DNA of 8,160 bases from Phycisphaeraceae bacterium (GCA_016763955.1 JAESSU010000445.1:1-8160); one strand, 5' to 3'; positions 1 to 7,389 are shown, counted from the stretch's first letter. Notes: generated by a model from the letters alone, not told the origin. A program made the numbers and translations.

Positions 1-560
1 ATTGCACCAATGATCATTTTCTTGAGCTTGGCTGCTTTTTCCATGAACTCCGCAAGACGTTGAAGAATCAAGTCCAGCACACCACCGACTTCGCCAGCCG
101 CAATCATCTTGGTATAGAGTTTGTCGAAAGCTTTGGGATATCTGGCCATGGCATCCGATAGCGTCGCACCGCCGGAGACATCATCGTAAACACCGCGGAG
201 GGAGTTTTTGAGTAGGCCGGGCTCTTGCTGGTCAGTTAAAATCTGAATCGAACGCAAAATCGGAAGGCCAGCGTCCTGAAGCGTGGAGAGCTGACGGGTG
301 AAGTTAGTTAAATGCTTTTTGGAAACACCACCGATGGTGATGGTGATTTCGCTGAAACCCTTTTTGGCACCCTTGCCCTTTGAGCTTGAACCACCTGAAG
401 AACCGCCGGATTTTTTACGGACTTTCTGTTCGCGGACTGATGTGGGGAAGTGTCCCTTAGAGCGGATACGAGCAATGGCATCTTCGCTATTGGCGGCGAC
501 GATGGTTCCTTTTTCAGGTTTGCCTGCATCATTGAGTGCTTCATAGACATAGGTTGGCAT
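1..560 (-). CDS. pilC: PilC/GspF-family inner-membrane platform protein (N-terminal part, cut by window edge)
   Basis: Integral inner-membrane platform of a type IV pilus or type II secretion machine, which couples the cytoplasmic assembly ATPase to pilin insertion. Only the first 186 residues are in the window; the frame stays open to base 1. The start MPTYVYEALNDAGK is the usual opening of this family. Residues about 50-68 form a Gly/Ser/Lys linker. The first T2SSF domain begins near residue 80 with the typical FTRQLSTLQDAGLPILRSI and includes MIAAGEVGGVLDLILQRLAE (about 152-171). The membrane helices lie beyond the edge. The ATG at 560-558 has AGAGGA (bases 574-569) eight bases upstream, a good ribosome site. 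It lies downstream of pilB on the same strand with 161 bases between, and no pilT in between. PilC versus GspF cannot be decided from this part. Confidence 0.93.
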   Translation of the reverse strand, partial: MPTYVYEALNDAGKPEKGTIVAANSEDAIARIRSKGHFPTSVREQKVRKKSGGSSGGSSSKGKGAKKGFSEITITIGGVSKKHLTNFTRQLSTLQDAGLPILRSIQILTDQQEPGLLKNSLRGVYDDVSGGATLSDAMARYPKAFDKLYTKMIAAGEVGGVLDLILQRLAEFMEKAAKLKKMIIGA

Positions 561-721
561 GACGGAGTTCCTCTATGTATTTTGCCCGGGTGATCTATTG
601 TGCCTTGTTTGGCGGGTTGATCTGGGGCAATTGTCCAAGGCGTGGGGGGATTGTTTTCTGTTCTAAGTATGTTCGAGTTTAGCGAGGCTCTGCTTGATGT
701 GAGCCGCATCGCGACAATGGA
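561..721 (-). other. pilB-pilC intergenic leader with two candidate RNA hairpins
   Basis: Spacer between the pilB stop and the pilC start, read on the minus strand. Two inverted repeats are visible. The first, just after the pilB stop, has GCGAGGCTC (682-690) facing GAGCC (701-705) and TCGC (709-712): nine pairs with a three-base bulge and a ten-base loop. The second has GCCTTG (602-607) facing CAAGGC (636-641). Neither is followed by a U-run on the minus strand, so neither is a standard intrinsic terminator. They may protect or process the mRNA and set different PilB and PilC levels. No convincing promoter is seen. An overlapping frame on the minus strand runs on into pilC and looks like a shadow. 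Confidence 0.35.
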
Positions 722-2701
722 TTATGTTTCAATGATGGTTTCAGCGACGATTTCACTGATGGTGGTGTTGCCATCAAAAATGTTAAGTAAGCCACTTTCA
801 CGCAGCGTACGCATGCCCCGTTTACGGGATTCATTACGCAGGATGGTGGTGGAAGCTGACTGCATGATCATTTCACGCATTTCGTCATCTAGAACCATAA
901 TTTCAAACAGACCGATACGGCCTTTGTAGCCGGACTTATTGCAATAGCTACAACCGACACCGCGTGAAATTTCTCGGCCTTGTAGTTCATCTCGTGAGAT
1001 TTGCAGTTCGAAAAGTTCTTCGTCAGAGGGGGTGTAGACTTCTTTACAGCGTGGGCAAATGGTGCGCACCAGTCGCTGTGCGATAACGCCTTCCATCGTC
1101 GCGGTGATTAGGAAGGATTCAAGTCCAAGGTCCAGTAAACGAGCGATGGAACTTGGCGCGTCATTAGTATGTAATGTGGTGAGTACTAAGTGACCGGTAA
1201 GGGCAGCTTGCACCGCAATGCGAGCGGTTTCAAGGTCACGTGTTTCGCCGACGAAAATAATGTCAGGGTCTTGACGCAGGAAGCTACGAAGTGCTCTTGC
1301 AAATGTTAAGCCCACGGCGGGGTTCACACCGACTTGAATCAAACCGTCAATATCGAATTCGACGGGGTCTTCTGCGGTGCAAATTTTTTCTGAGACCGTG
1401 TTGAGTTCGTTTAGGGCCGAGTAGAGTGTGGTGGTTTTACCTGAGCCGGTGGGGCCGGTGACGATGACCACGCCGTTAGGTTTATGGATGAGTTGGCGGA
1501 AGCTGTCTAGGTCGTCCGATCGCATGCCGATGCGGTCTAAGTCCAGACTCACTGCTGAACGGTCAAGGATACGCAGCACGACTGATTCACCAAAGAGGGT
1601 GGGTAAAACAGCGACACGCAGGTCCACGGGGTTGCCGTTGACCGTTAATTCAATACGGCCGTCTTGAGGCATACGACGTTCGGCAATGTCCAAGTTAGCC
1701 ATGACTTTTATACGGCTGACAATCGGTAAAGCCAGATGACGTGGTGGCGGGACCATTTCGTAGAGCACGCCATCGATGCGATAGCGCATCTTAAATTCAG
1801 TCTCAAACGGCTCAAAGTGAACGTCCGATGCTTTATCTTTAATCCCTTGCATCAGCACCAAGTTCAAAAGACGTTTGACCTTGTTATCTTCTGCAGCTTC
1901 AAGCAAGTCCGCAAGATCGATGCTTTCATCATCAATAGGCAGATTTTCAAGTTTCGGGTCATTTGCCAACTCGCCAATGAGATCACTAAGTGATTCTTCA
2001 TTCTCACCGTAGTAACGGTTAATGAGACTTTCGACCTGCTTGGGGTCTGCGATCACAGGCTTGACGGTATAGCCCATGAGCATTCGCAGGTCGTCAATAG
2101 CACGGAAATTGTCTGCACTTTTTAGTGCAATCGTCAGCGTATTAGTCGATTTTTCGTAATTAAGCGGGAAGACTTGATACGCTTGGGCAGTCTCAGCGGG
2201 CAGGATGTTGACGATTTCATCAGGAAAGTCACGGGATTCTAAGTTTAGCGTCTCCATGCCTGCTTGTGCGGCAAGGCCTTGACTGATGTCCTCGTCAGTA
2301 ACATAACCTAGTTCGACAAGAATCTGTCCGATTGGCAGGCGACGCGTGGCCTGCATCTGCAAGCCTTCTTGAACCTGTTCACGAGTTACTTTGCCTAATT
2401 TAACCAGAATCCGGCCAATCCGACGACCTTGCAGTTGTTTGATGTCGATGGGGCCAGCTTCGGCTGTATTGCTTTGATCTTCATTGCCTTGGTCCTGGGA
2501 GGCATCATCATCGTCATCATCATGATTCGACGAATCGGACATGTCGATGGACGTGATATCCATTTCCTGCTGAACTTCACGTTGGACGCGTTTTAAATCA
2601 GCATCGGCACCTTTGACCGTACCAGTGCTTTTGACCGCATCAACAGCTTTGGCCTTATCAGCGCCTTTGATCGTTGAGTCTTTTAAAGTCTTCTTTGCCA
2701 C
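722..2701 (-). CDS. pilB: Type IV pilus / type II secretion assembly ATPase PilB/GspE with N-terminal MshEN (c-di-GMP-binding) module
   Basis: Cytoplasmic hexameric ATPase that powers pilus (or pseudopilus) extension with PilC. Residues 1-90 are a Lys/Asp-rich low-complexity extension with an acidic run (DDDDDD, 61-66). Residues 94-146 hold two 24-residue MshEN motifs joined by exactly five residues (RIGRILVKLG..., ATRRL, PIGQILVELG...), the arrangement known to bind c-di-GMP. The ATPase core has Walker A GPTGSGKTT (416-424), Asp box EDPVE (444-448), Walker B region DPDIIFVGETRD (478-489, Glu486) and His box TGHLVLTTLHTND (502-514; His504, His511). A tetra-Cys zinc site is Cys549/Cys552 with Cys584/Cys587, as in PilB/GspE. 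Length 659 is long for the family because of the N-terminal extension. The start is GTG at 2701-2699 with AAGGAA (2716-2711) nine bases upstream; no ATG lies between it and the upstream in-frame stop. All catalytic motifs are intact. Confidence 0.96.
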   Translation of the reverse strand: MAKKTLKDSTIKGADKAKAVDAVKSTGTVKGADADLKRVQREVQQEMDITSIDMSDSSNHDDDDDDASQDQGNEDQSNTAEAGPIDIKQLQGRRIGRILVKLGKVTREQVQEGLQMQATRRLPIGQILVELGYVTDEDISQGLAAQAGMETLNLESRDFPDEIVNILPAETAQAYQVFPLNYEKSTNTLTIALKSADNFRAIDDLRMLMGYTVKPVIADPKQVESLINRYYGENEESLSDLIGELANDPKLENLPIDDESIDLADLLEAAEDNKVKRLLNLVLMQGIKDKASDVHFEPFETEFKMRYRIDGVLYEMVPPPRHLALPIVSRIKVMANLDIAERRMPQDGRIELTVNGNPVDLRVAVLPTLFGESVVLRILDRSAVSLDLDRIGMRSDDLDSFRQLIHKPNGVVIVTGPTGSGKTTTLYSALNELNTVSEKICTAEDPVEFDIDGLIQVGVNPAVGLTFARALRSFLRQDPDIIFVGETRDLETARIAVQAALTGHLVLTTLHTNDAPSSIARLLDLGLESFLITATMEGVIAQRLVRTICPRCKEVYTPSDEELFELQISRDELQGREISRGVGCSYCNKSGYKGRIGLFEIMVLDDEMREMIMQSASTTILRNESRKRGMRTLRESGLLNIFDGNTTISEIVAETIIET

Positions 2702-3164
2702 GATCTGAAATTCCTTAGTGTGTTTTACCTAGGACAAATATCACTTGCATGGGTTCATTGCGAACCGGAGGTTCTGTCAGCAGGTGTTTCACTATATTTG
2801 CATGCCTGTAAAGGCCCATCAAGGGGTGTTTTAGTTATTTCAAGTATCCAAAAACCAAACGTCTACTTTACCGAAGTTTTATTTGCCTGCTTTAGGCGAC
2901 TCTTTGCTCAGACAAATCGTGAATTTAGATTTGGAGCTTAAAGAGATTATTGGAGCTTGATTAGTTCTCTTCTAATATAATACGGTTGTTTTTAATGTCT
3001 ACAATGATTTATTGGTCAAAAAACAACAATAGACAATTAGAAAATGGTTTTTCAAAAAAGCGAGTGATGTTAGATTAGGGGGAGAATGCCGATTAATCAT
3101 CTAGGATTTCGGCGGAAAATCCTGTGATTTGATCGATTTTAATCCAAGAATGCATTGCGAGACA
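2702..3164. promoter_or_regulatory. 463-base gap: pilB promoter and long leader, possible plus-strand transcript
   Basis: No convincing gene here. For pilB (minus), a candidate promoter is TTGTAG (3004-2999), a 16-base spacer and TATTAT (2982-2977). This would give a leader of about 270 bases. Near the pilB start, GGTTC (2752-2756), GAACC (2762-2766) and GGTTC (2770-2774) allow two mutually exclusive hairpins in the leader. On the plus strand an exact TATAAT stands at 2976-2981 without a good -35 box. The 9-mer TTGGAGCTT occurs at 2931-2939 and again at 2950-2958, 19 bases apart. A plus-strand frame at 2720-2941 starts with GTG, has no ribosome site and no family look; I do not call it. These are pattern matches by eye only. 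Confidence 0.3.
3095..3129. terminator. Stem-loop downstream of rlmN, possible terminator
   Basis: AATCA (3095-3099) pairs with TGATT (3125-3129). AGGATTT (3103-3109) pairs with AAATCCT (3117-3123). The loop is CGGCGGA, with a small internal asymmetry (TCT against G). It lies about 35 bases past the rlmN stop on the minus strand, so it could end that transcript or block 3' decay. No U-run follows on the minus strand. On the plus strand ATTTT follows at 3136-3140, so it suits a plus-strand transcript slightly better. Confidence 0.4.
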
Positions 3165-4247
3165 TTAACAGGAGCTAGCATTCTCACGGCGTAATTGCCC
3201 GCAAGCAGCAGCAATGTCACGGCCACGACTTGCACGAATATGAACATTGACTCCGGCTTGACGGAGAATTTCCTGTAATTTCAAAACGTCCTGAGTGCTA
3301 GGACGTTTATAGGGTAGCCCTTTGACTTCGTTGTAACGGATCAGGTTTACATTGCTCCGTAAACTCCGAGCGACCCTTGCTAGCTGATGAGCATGTTCAG
3401 GCTGATCGTTGATCTTACCTAACAGAATGTATTCGAGCGTGATCTCTCTGCCGGTCTTCTTAAAGTAGTAGTGACCTGCTTCTAAGAGTTGACTAATGGT
3501 CACATAATCAGCCCAGGGGATCAGTTCGCGTCTTAGTTCGTCATTTGGAGCGTGCAGACTAATCGCTAGGGTGATGGGCATTTCGATTTCGGCTAACCGG
3601 CGAATCTGAGCTGGCAAGCCAACTGTACTTACAGTGATTTTTCGAGCAGAAATCCCCATGCCCCAATCTGCATGAATAAATTTAATGGCTTTACAGACCG
3701 CATTTAAGTTGGCCAACGGCTCACCCATGCCCATAAACACGACATTACTGATTCGCTGAACTTGGGGTAAGCGAGCTAATTGCCAAACCTGTTCGACGAT
3801 TTGCCCAGAGGTAAGGTTTTGGTCCACTCCGTCTAGGCCTGATGCACAGAATGTACAACCGACTGGGCATCCCACCTGACTGGAGATGCATGCCGTTTTT
3901 CGCAGTTCAGAGGGGATCATGACGCATTCGGTCTGGTTAGATGAATTATCTAACACAGGCAAAGTTCCCTTAGATGCCTCAGACCAGTCAACGAGTAACT
4001 TTTGGACACCATCTGTCGCAACTTGATGCCGAACGGTTGTACCGCGGACGATGACGATGTTTTGAGCTAGTTTTTGCCGATCTGCTTTGCCGATATTGGA
4101 CATTTCGTCCCAATTATCCACATGCTTTTCGTAGACCCATTGCAAGATTTGCTTGGCTCGGAAAGTAGGCAGCCCGAGTTCTTTGACCGTTTGAGTCAAT
4201 TCTTCAGGTGTCAGATCAAATAGATGTTTCAGGACAAAGTCGCTCAT
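3165..4247 (-). CDS. rlmN: Dual-specificity 23S rRNA A2503 / tRNA A37 C2-methyltransferase RlmN (radical SAM)
   Basis: Adds a C2 methyl group to A2503 of 23S rRNA and A37 of some tRNAs by radical SAM chemistry. Numbered from the ATG at 4247-4245 (360 residues), the cluster motif is Cys127-X3-Cys131-X2-Cys134 within SSQVGCPVGCTFCASG. The SAM motif GMGEPL is at 173-178. The two extra cysteines of the mechanism are Cys349 (RGRDIAAACGQL, the methyl carrier) and Cys120 (TACISSQ), matching the five-Cys pattern of E. coli RlmN. Length is normal. The frame can extend to a TTG at 4280 (MQFGISYKIQL added), but those residues match nothing in the family and have no ribosome site. The ATG also lacks a clear Shine-Dalgarno. 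It is divergent from pyrD. The Cfr resistance paralogue is less likely given the housekeeping-type sequence. No defects seen. Confidence 0.95.
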   Translation of the reverse strand: MSDFVLKHLFDLTPEELTQTVKELGLPTFRAKQILQWVYEKHVDNWDEMSNIGKADRQKLAQNIVIVRGTTVRHQVATDGVQKLLVDWSEASKGTLPVLDNSSNQTECVMIPSELRKTACISSQVGCPVGCTFCASGLDGVDQNLTSGQIVEQVWQLARLPQVQRISNVVFMGMGEPLANLNAVCKAIKFIHADWGMGISARKITVSTVGLPAQIRRLAEIEMPITLAISLHAPNDELRRELIPWADYVTISQLLEAGHYYFKKTGREITLEYILLGKINDQPEHAHQLARVARSLRSNVNLIRYNEVKGLPYKRPSTQDVLKLQEILRQAGVNVHIRASRGRDIAAACGQLRRENASSC

Positions 4248-4303
4248 AAGCTGTATCTTATACGAAATTCCAAACTGCAATATTAAAGTGAGTTTCTAAT
4301 TCC
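4248..4303. promoter_or_regulatory. Short divergent promoter region between rlmN and pyrD
   Basis: Only 56 bases separate the rlmN ATG and the pyrD ATG, so both promoters must overlap each other or the coding starts. On the minus strand TATAAG (4262-4257) is a fair -10 box. It would put the rlmN transcript start only a few bases before the ATG, that is, a leaderless or nearly leaderless mRNA, in keeping with the missing ribosome site. On the plus strand TATTAA (4281-4286) is a possible -10 box for pyrD. No good -35 boxes are seen. Assignments are by eye. Confidence 0.35.
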
Positions 4304-5281
4304 ATGACACAGACTGTTGAAGCAACTGATGTGAGTCTAGCCGTTGATTTGGCGGGGCTTAAGCTGGACAATCCGATGATGACTGCCTCGGGTACTTGTG
4401 GCTATGCTTATGAGTACCAGGATTTTGTGGATTTGCACCAATTCGGTGCTTTTGTCACCAAGAGCATCTCCGTGGAGGCTCGCAAGGGTAATGAGGCCTA
4501 CCGCATCGTCGAGACCCGTGGTGGGATGATGAATGCCATCGGCCTAGCCAATGTGGGGCTAGAAGCATTTTGCAAAGACAAGATGCCTCAGCTAATCCAA
4601 ATGCGTCAGCAAGGTCCGCGAATCATCGTCAATGTCGCAGGGCATTGTACGGATGATTATGTCACCGCAGCAGGGCGGATATCACAAGCCCCTCATGTCG
4701 ATGGCATTGAACTCAATGTCTCCTGTCCAAATGTAGGCGATGGTCTAACCTTTGGCACAGACCCTAAGCTGCTTAAACAAGTCGTCCGTGAAGTGCGTAA
4801 TAGCATGCGTAAGGACTGCAAACTGATCGTTAAGCTCTCTCCTAATGTTGGCGACATCACTTTAACCGCTGGCGCAGCAGTCGATGGTGGTACGGACATC
4901 CTGAGCATGATCAACACCTACACTGCCTTAGCGATCGACATTAATAAACGGCGGCCGCGCATTGCCAACGGCACAGGCGGTCTCTCCGGCCCAGCCATCC
5001 GTCCCTTAGCCGTCTACTTAACAAGTCGCGTCTACCGCGAAGTTGCCAAAGACGCGGGCGTTCCCATCATCGGCATGGGCGGAATCCAATACTGGCAAGA
5101 CGCAGTAGAATTTCTTCTAGCAGGCGCGACCGCCTTAGCAGTAGGCACCGCGCTCTTCGTAGACCCCGCGTCCCCCGTAAACATCATGCAAGGTTTAAAA
5201 ACCTTCCTCGCGAATCAAGGTATCACCGACATCACCGACATCATCGGCACTCTCAAAATGCCCAATGACCCAGACTATTAA
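4304..5281 (+). CDS. pyrD: Dihydroorotate dehydrogenase, class 1B catalytic subunit (PyrDB type)
   Basis: FMN enzyme of de novo pyrimidine synthesis that oxidises dihydroorotate to orotate in the cytoplasm. At 325 residues it has the compact class 1 TIM-barrel length without the membrane-binding N-terminal helices of class 2. The catalytic base is Cys141 in ELNVSCPNV (136-144), typical of class 1 rather than the Ser of class 2. Other family marks are TASGTCGYAYEY (27-38), FVTKSIS (50-56), NAIGLANVGLE (77-87), VKLSPNV (176-182), NTYTALAIDI (204-213), GMGGIQ (257-262) and GTALFVDP (281-288). The segment NTYTALAIDI and the wide SPNV motif fit class 1B, which normally pairs with the FeS/FAD subunit PyrK. 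No pyrK is in the window. Near the C-terminus a 9-base tandem repeat (5222-5239, third degenerate copy to 5248) encodes ITDITDIIG. Upstream only a weak AAGTGAG precedes the ATG. Confidence 0.94.
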   Translation: MTQTVEATDVSLAVDLAGLKLDNPMMTASGTCGYAYEYQDFVDLHQFGAFVTKSISVEARKGNEAYRIVETRGGMMNAIGLANVGLEAFCKDKMPQLIQMRQQGPRIIVNVAGHCTDDYVTAAGRISQAPHVDGIELNVSCPNVGDGLTFGTDPKLLKQVVREVRNSMRKDCKLIVKLSPNVGDITLTAGAAVDGGTDILSMINTYTALAIDINKRRPRIANGTGGLSGPAIRPLAVYLTSRVYREVAKDAGVPIIGMGGIQYWQDAVEFLLAGATALAVGTALFVDPASPVNIMQGLKTFLANQGITDITDIIGTLKMPNDPDY

Positions 5282-5284
5282 AAC

Positions 5285-5662
5285 ATGAAATCAACCAACC
5301 CCTTTGACTCACTCCTTGAACAGCATATTGCCCAACTCCCCGATTGGGTTGCGGTGCGTTTAGAGGAGATTCCGGTGATTGTGGATGACGAGCCTAGTGA
5401 TGAAACATTGAACATGCTCGGACTTAAACGCCGCAGTAGTGAACTTTGCGGGCTGCATACTGGCATCCCCATGACGCTTCGCAGTGTCGAGCAGCCTTGG
5501 CGTTTGCCCGATCACATCCAGCTTTTTCGGGGGCCGATTAATCGGGTCGCCAGAGCAAGCCAAACTTCACTGTCCGAGCAAATTCGTATTACACTATTGC
5601 ATGAGATCGGTCATCACTTTGGTTTAGATGAAGATCAATTAACACAACTGGGATACGGCTAA
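5285..5662 (+). CDS. Small zincin-like metallopeptidase family protein (Zincin_1 / COG3824 type)
   Basis: A 125-residue protein of the minimal zincin family found in many bacteria; its substrate is unknown. The zinc motif is HEIGH (106-110: ligands His106 and His110, catalytic Glu107) inside the family signature RITLLHEIGHHFGLDEDQL ending in LGYG. The N-terminal half (PDWVAVRLEEIPVIVDDEPS, 19-38) and the pattern IQLFRGPINRVA (78-89) also match the family. It has no signal peptide or membrane segment, so it should be cytoplasmic. The ATG lies 3 bases after the pyrD stop with no Shine-Dalgarno, so translation is likely coupled to pyrD. The link with pyrimidine synthesis is probably only transcriptional. 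Confidence 0.88.
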   Translation: MKSTNPFDSLLEQHIAQLPDWVAVRLEEIPVIVDDEPSDETLNMLGLKRRSSELCGLHTGIPMTLRSVEQPWRLPDHIQLFRGPINRVARASQTSLSEQIRITLLHEIGHHFGLDEDQLTQLGYG

Positions 5663-5712
5663 ACGGGCGACAACGAATGGTCATCCCCTGTCTATTAGAA
5701 AATTAAAGCGAC

Positions 5713-7365
5713 ATGCTCAAACTTGCCACCATTTTGGACAACCCCGGTGAACCGACCGCAAAGACACGCTATCGTGATCCTAAATTACTAAAGCAACTTG
5801 GATACAACGGCTTGGTTCTCTACGAAACCACCGGTCTTTCAGGCTTACGAGGCCCCGACAGTGTTCAAAGCGGCGAAATTCGGCGGTGGATTTCCAAACA
5901 ATATGATCATGTCCAAACCAATGTCCAACAAGCCAACCAAGCAGGTCTAGAGGTCTATCTAACGTATGACGTATTAAGTCTTGCTCGGGATATCGTAGAC
6001 AAAAGTCCAAATCGTTTTGTCTGTAAAAATCGCCCAGGCACGTTATGTCCAGCCAGTGAAGCGACCCTTGAAAATTCCGTGGATGCACTGGATCACTTGA
6101 TTCAAACGTTTCGTTCAGTAGCAGGTATTGTTTTACGTTTTGGTGATAATGATGCAGGGCGTTTACCTTATCTTGTGGGCAATGATTTATACGCACCTCA
6201 CTGCCCGCGATGTAGCCAACTTGGGCGTGCTGATCGAATCATCTCAGTACTCACCCGTTTTTATGATCTGATTGTAAAGAAATATGATAAGCGGCTAATC
6301 GCACGAGCTTGGAACCTGCGTCCTAATGGGATGCATGATTCGGTGGAACTCTGCGAGCGTATCCGTGATCGCTTGCCCGGTGATGAAACGGATGATCGTT
6401 TTGTCCTCTCCTTTAAATATACTCAGACAGACTTTTGGCGATACCAACCTTGGAATCAAGCAAGTTTGTGTTTCGGCCAACGACCGATTATCTATGAACT
6501 GCAATGCCAACGTGAGTTTGAAGGCAAAGGCGGTGTCCCCAATTGGCAAGTCCCCATTTGGCGTGATGGTGATCCAGCCATCGAAGATGAAACACAACGC
6601 GGGGGGTTGGCAAAAGTTTCCTCCCGTATCAACTTTGGCGGACTTTGGGCGTGGGTTCGTGGGGGCGGATGGGGCGGTCCTTTTGTTGCTAACGAAGATT
6701 GGATTGATGCCAACGTCTATGCGGTTCCGCAACTCGCTGAAACGCCAGGCATTAAACCTGCAAAGCTCGCAGAACAATGGGTCGATCAGAGAGTCGGTGT
6801 CCCTAAAACCAAAACCAAACAAGCGATCTGCCAAGTGCTCCAAGCTTCGGTCCAATTTATTCAAGACGGTTTTTACATCGGCCCCTATGCACGAAGTAAA
6901 ACAGATGCTTGGCATCCCAATGCAGACTGGATTCAAGATGACCTAATCGACGCTCAAGCAGCTTGGCGAATGATCCAGCAATTGTCCTTCGACAAGCTAG
7001 AACAAATCTACATTGAAAAAACACGATCAGTAGCATTGGTCAATCAAGTGCGTACCAATTTATATCGGCAAATCAATGAAGCGAATCGCTCTCGCTTAGA
7101 ACCGATGCATAATTCGCTGATGTACACCGAGTCTCTATACGGCACACTCAGTGAACTATTACAAGGCATGGTGGCGTTCCGTCAATATCGACGCACCAAA
7201 GACCCCGCACTTGCTGAAAAAGCACGTCACCGTCTACTTAGCGCCCAAAGTCATTGGAACCATCACAGTCAACGTCATGCCAATCTCGCAGGCACAGCCA
7301 CCGCATTCCGCGAGTCAGGTTTCTGGGATTTAACCCAAAGATTACTTGGCGAGATAACACCGTAA
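5713..7365 (+). CDS. GH67-related (alpha-glucuronidase-like) TIM-barrel protein, function unproven
   Basis: A 550-residue protein with no signal peptide and no membrane segment. Its middle resembles glycoside hydrolase family 67 in order. GIVLRFGDNDAGRLP (138-152) aligns with the family's acid-loop region. RLIARAWNL (194-202) aligns with its next strand. KYTQTDFWRYQPWNQ (235-249) aligns with the GPIDFQ.REP segment. YELQCQREFEG (261-271) aligns with the QITQEYLG segment. EDWIDANVYAVPQLA...AEQW (328-356) aligns with the ANLYAFGRLAW...EEW region. Asp240 and Glu268 match the two family carboxylates and are 28 residues apart, as in characterised enzymes. The acid Glu seems replaced by Asp145 or Asp147. 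A CPRC pair (164, 167) sits in an extra segment. The C-terminal 150 residues look helical. It starts 50 bases after the zincin gene; the ATG has no clear ribosome site. It could be a diverged glucuronidase or an enzyme on another uronic-acid or sugar substrate. The similarity is judged by eye. Confidence 0.7.
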   Translation: MLKLATILDNPGEPTAKTRYRDPKLLKQLGYNGLVLYETTGLSGLRGPDSVQSGEIRRWISKQYDHVQTNVQQANQAGLEVYLTYDVLSLARDIVDKSPNRFVCKNRPGTLCPASEATLENSVDALDHLIQTFRSVAGIVLRFGDNDAGRLPYLVGNDLYAPHCPRCSQLGRADRIISVLTRFYDLIVKKYDKRLIARAWNLRPNGMHDSVELCERIRDRLPGDETDDRFVLSFKYTQTDFWRYQPWNQASLCFGQRPIIYELQCQREFEGKGGVPNWQVPIWRDGDPAIEDETQRGGLAKVSSRINFGGLWAWVRGGGWGGPFVANEDWIDANVYAVPQLAETPGIKPAKLAEQWVDQRVGVPKTKTKQAICQVLQASVQFIQDGFYIGPYARSKTDAWHPNADWIQDDLIDAQAAWRMIQQLSFDKLEQIYIEKTRSVALVNQVRTNLYRQINEANRSRLEPMHNSLMYTESLYGTLSELLQGMVAFRQYRRTKDPALAEKARHRLLSAQSHWNHHSQRHANLAGTATAFRESGFWDLTQRLLGEITP

Positions 7366-7389
7366 ATAGACTTTATCAAGGCGATGGTT

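Noticed and set aside
308..709. Minus-strand frame overlapping the pilC start and spacer
   Set aside because: Runs mostly out of frame within pilC; low-complexity basic/Ser/Pro sequence with no family look.
2720..2941. Plus-strand 73-residue frame upstream of pilB
   Set aside because: GTG start, no ribosome site, no recognisable protein pattern, AT-rich non-coding look.
2702..2980. c-di-GMP riboswitch in the pilB leader
   Set aside because: Considered because PilB is c-di-GMP-linked, but I could not find the conserved GEMM core or its paired regions.
6295..6936. Minus-strand frame of 213 codons opposite the GH67-like gene
   Set aside because: Antisense shadow of a convincing coding frame; no motifs.
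6326..6946. Long plus-strand frame of 206 codons inside the GH67-like gene
   Set aside because: Out-of-frame shadow; the composition follows the real gene and it has no family motifs or ribosome site.
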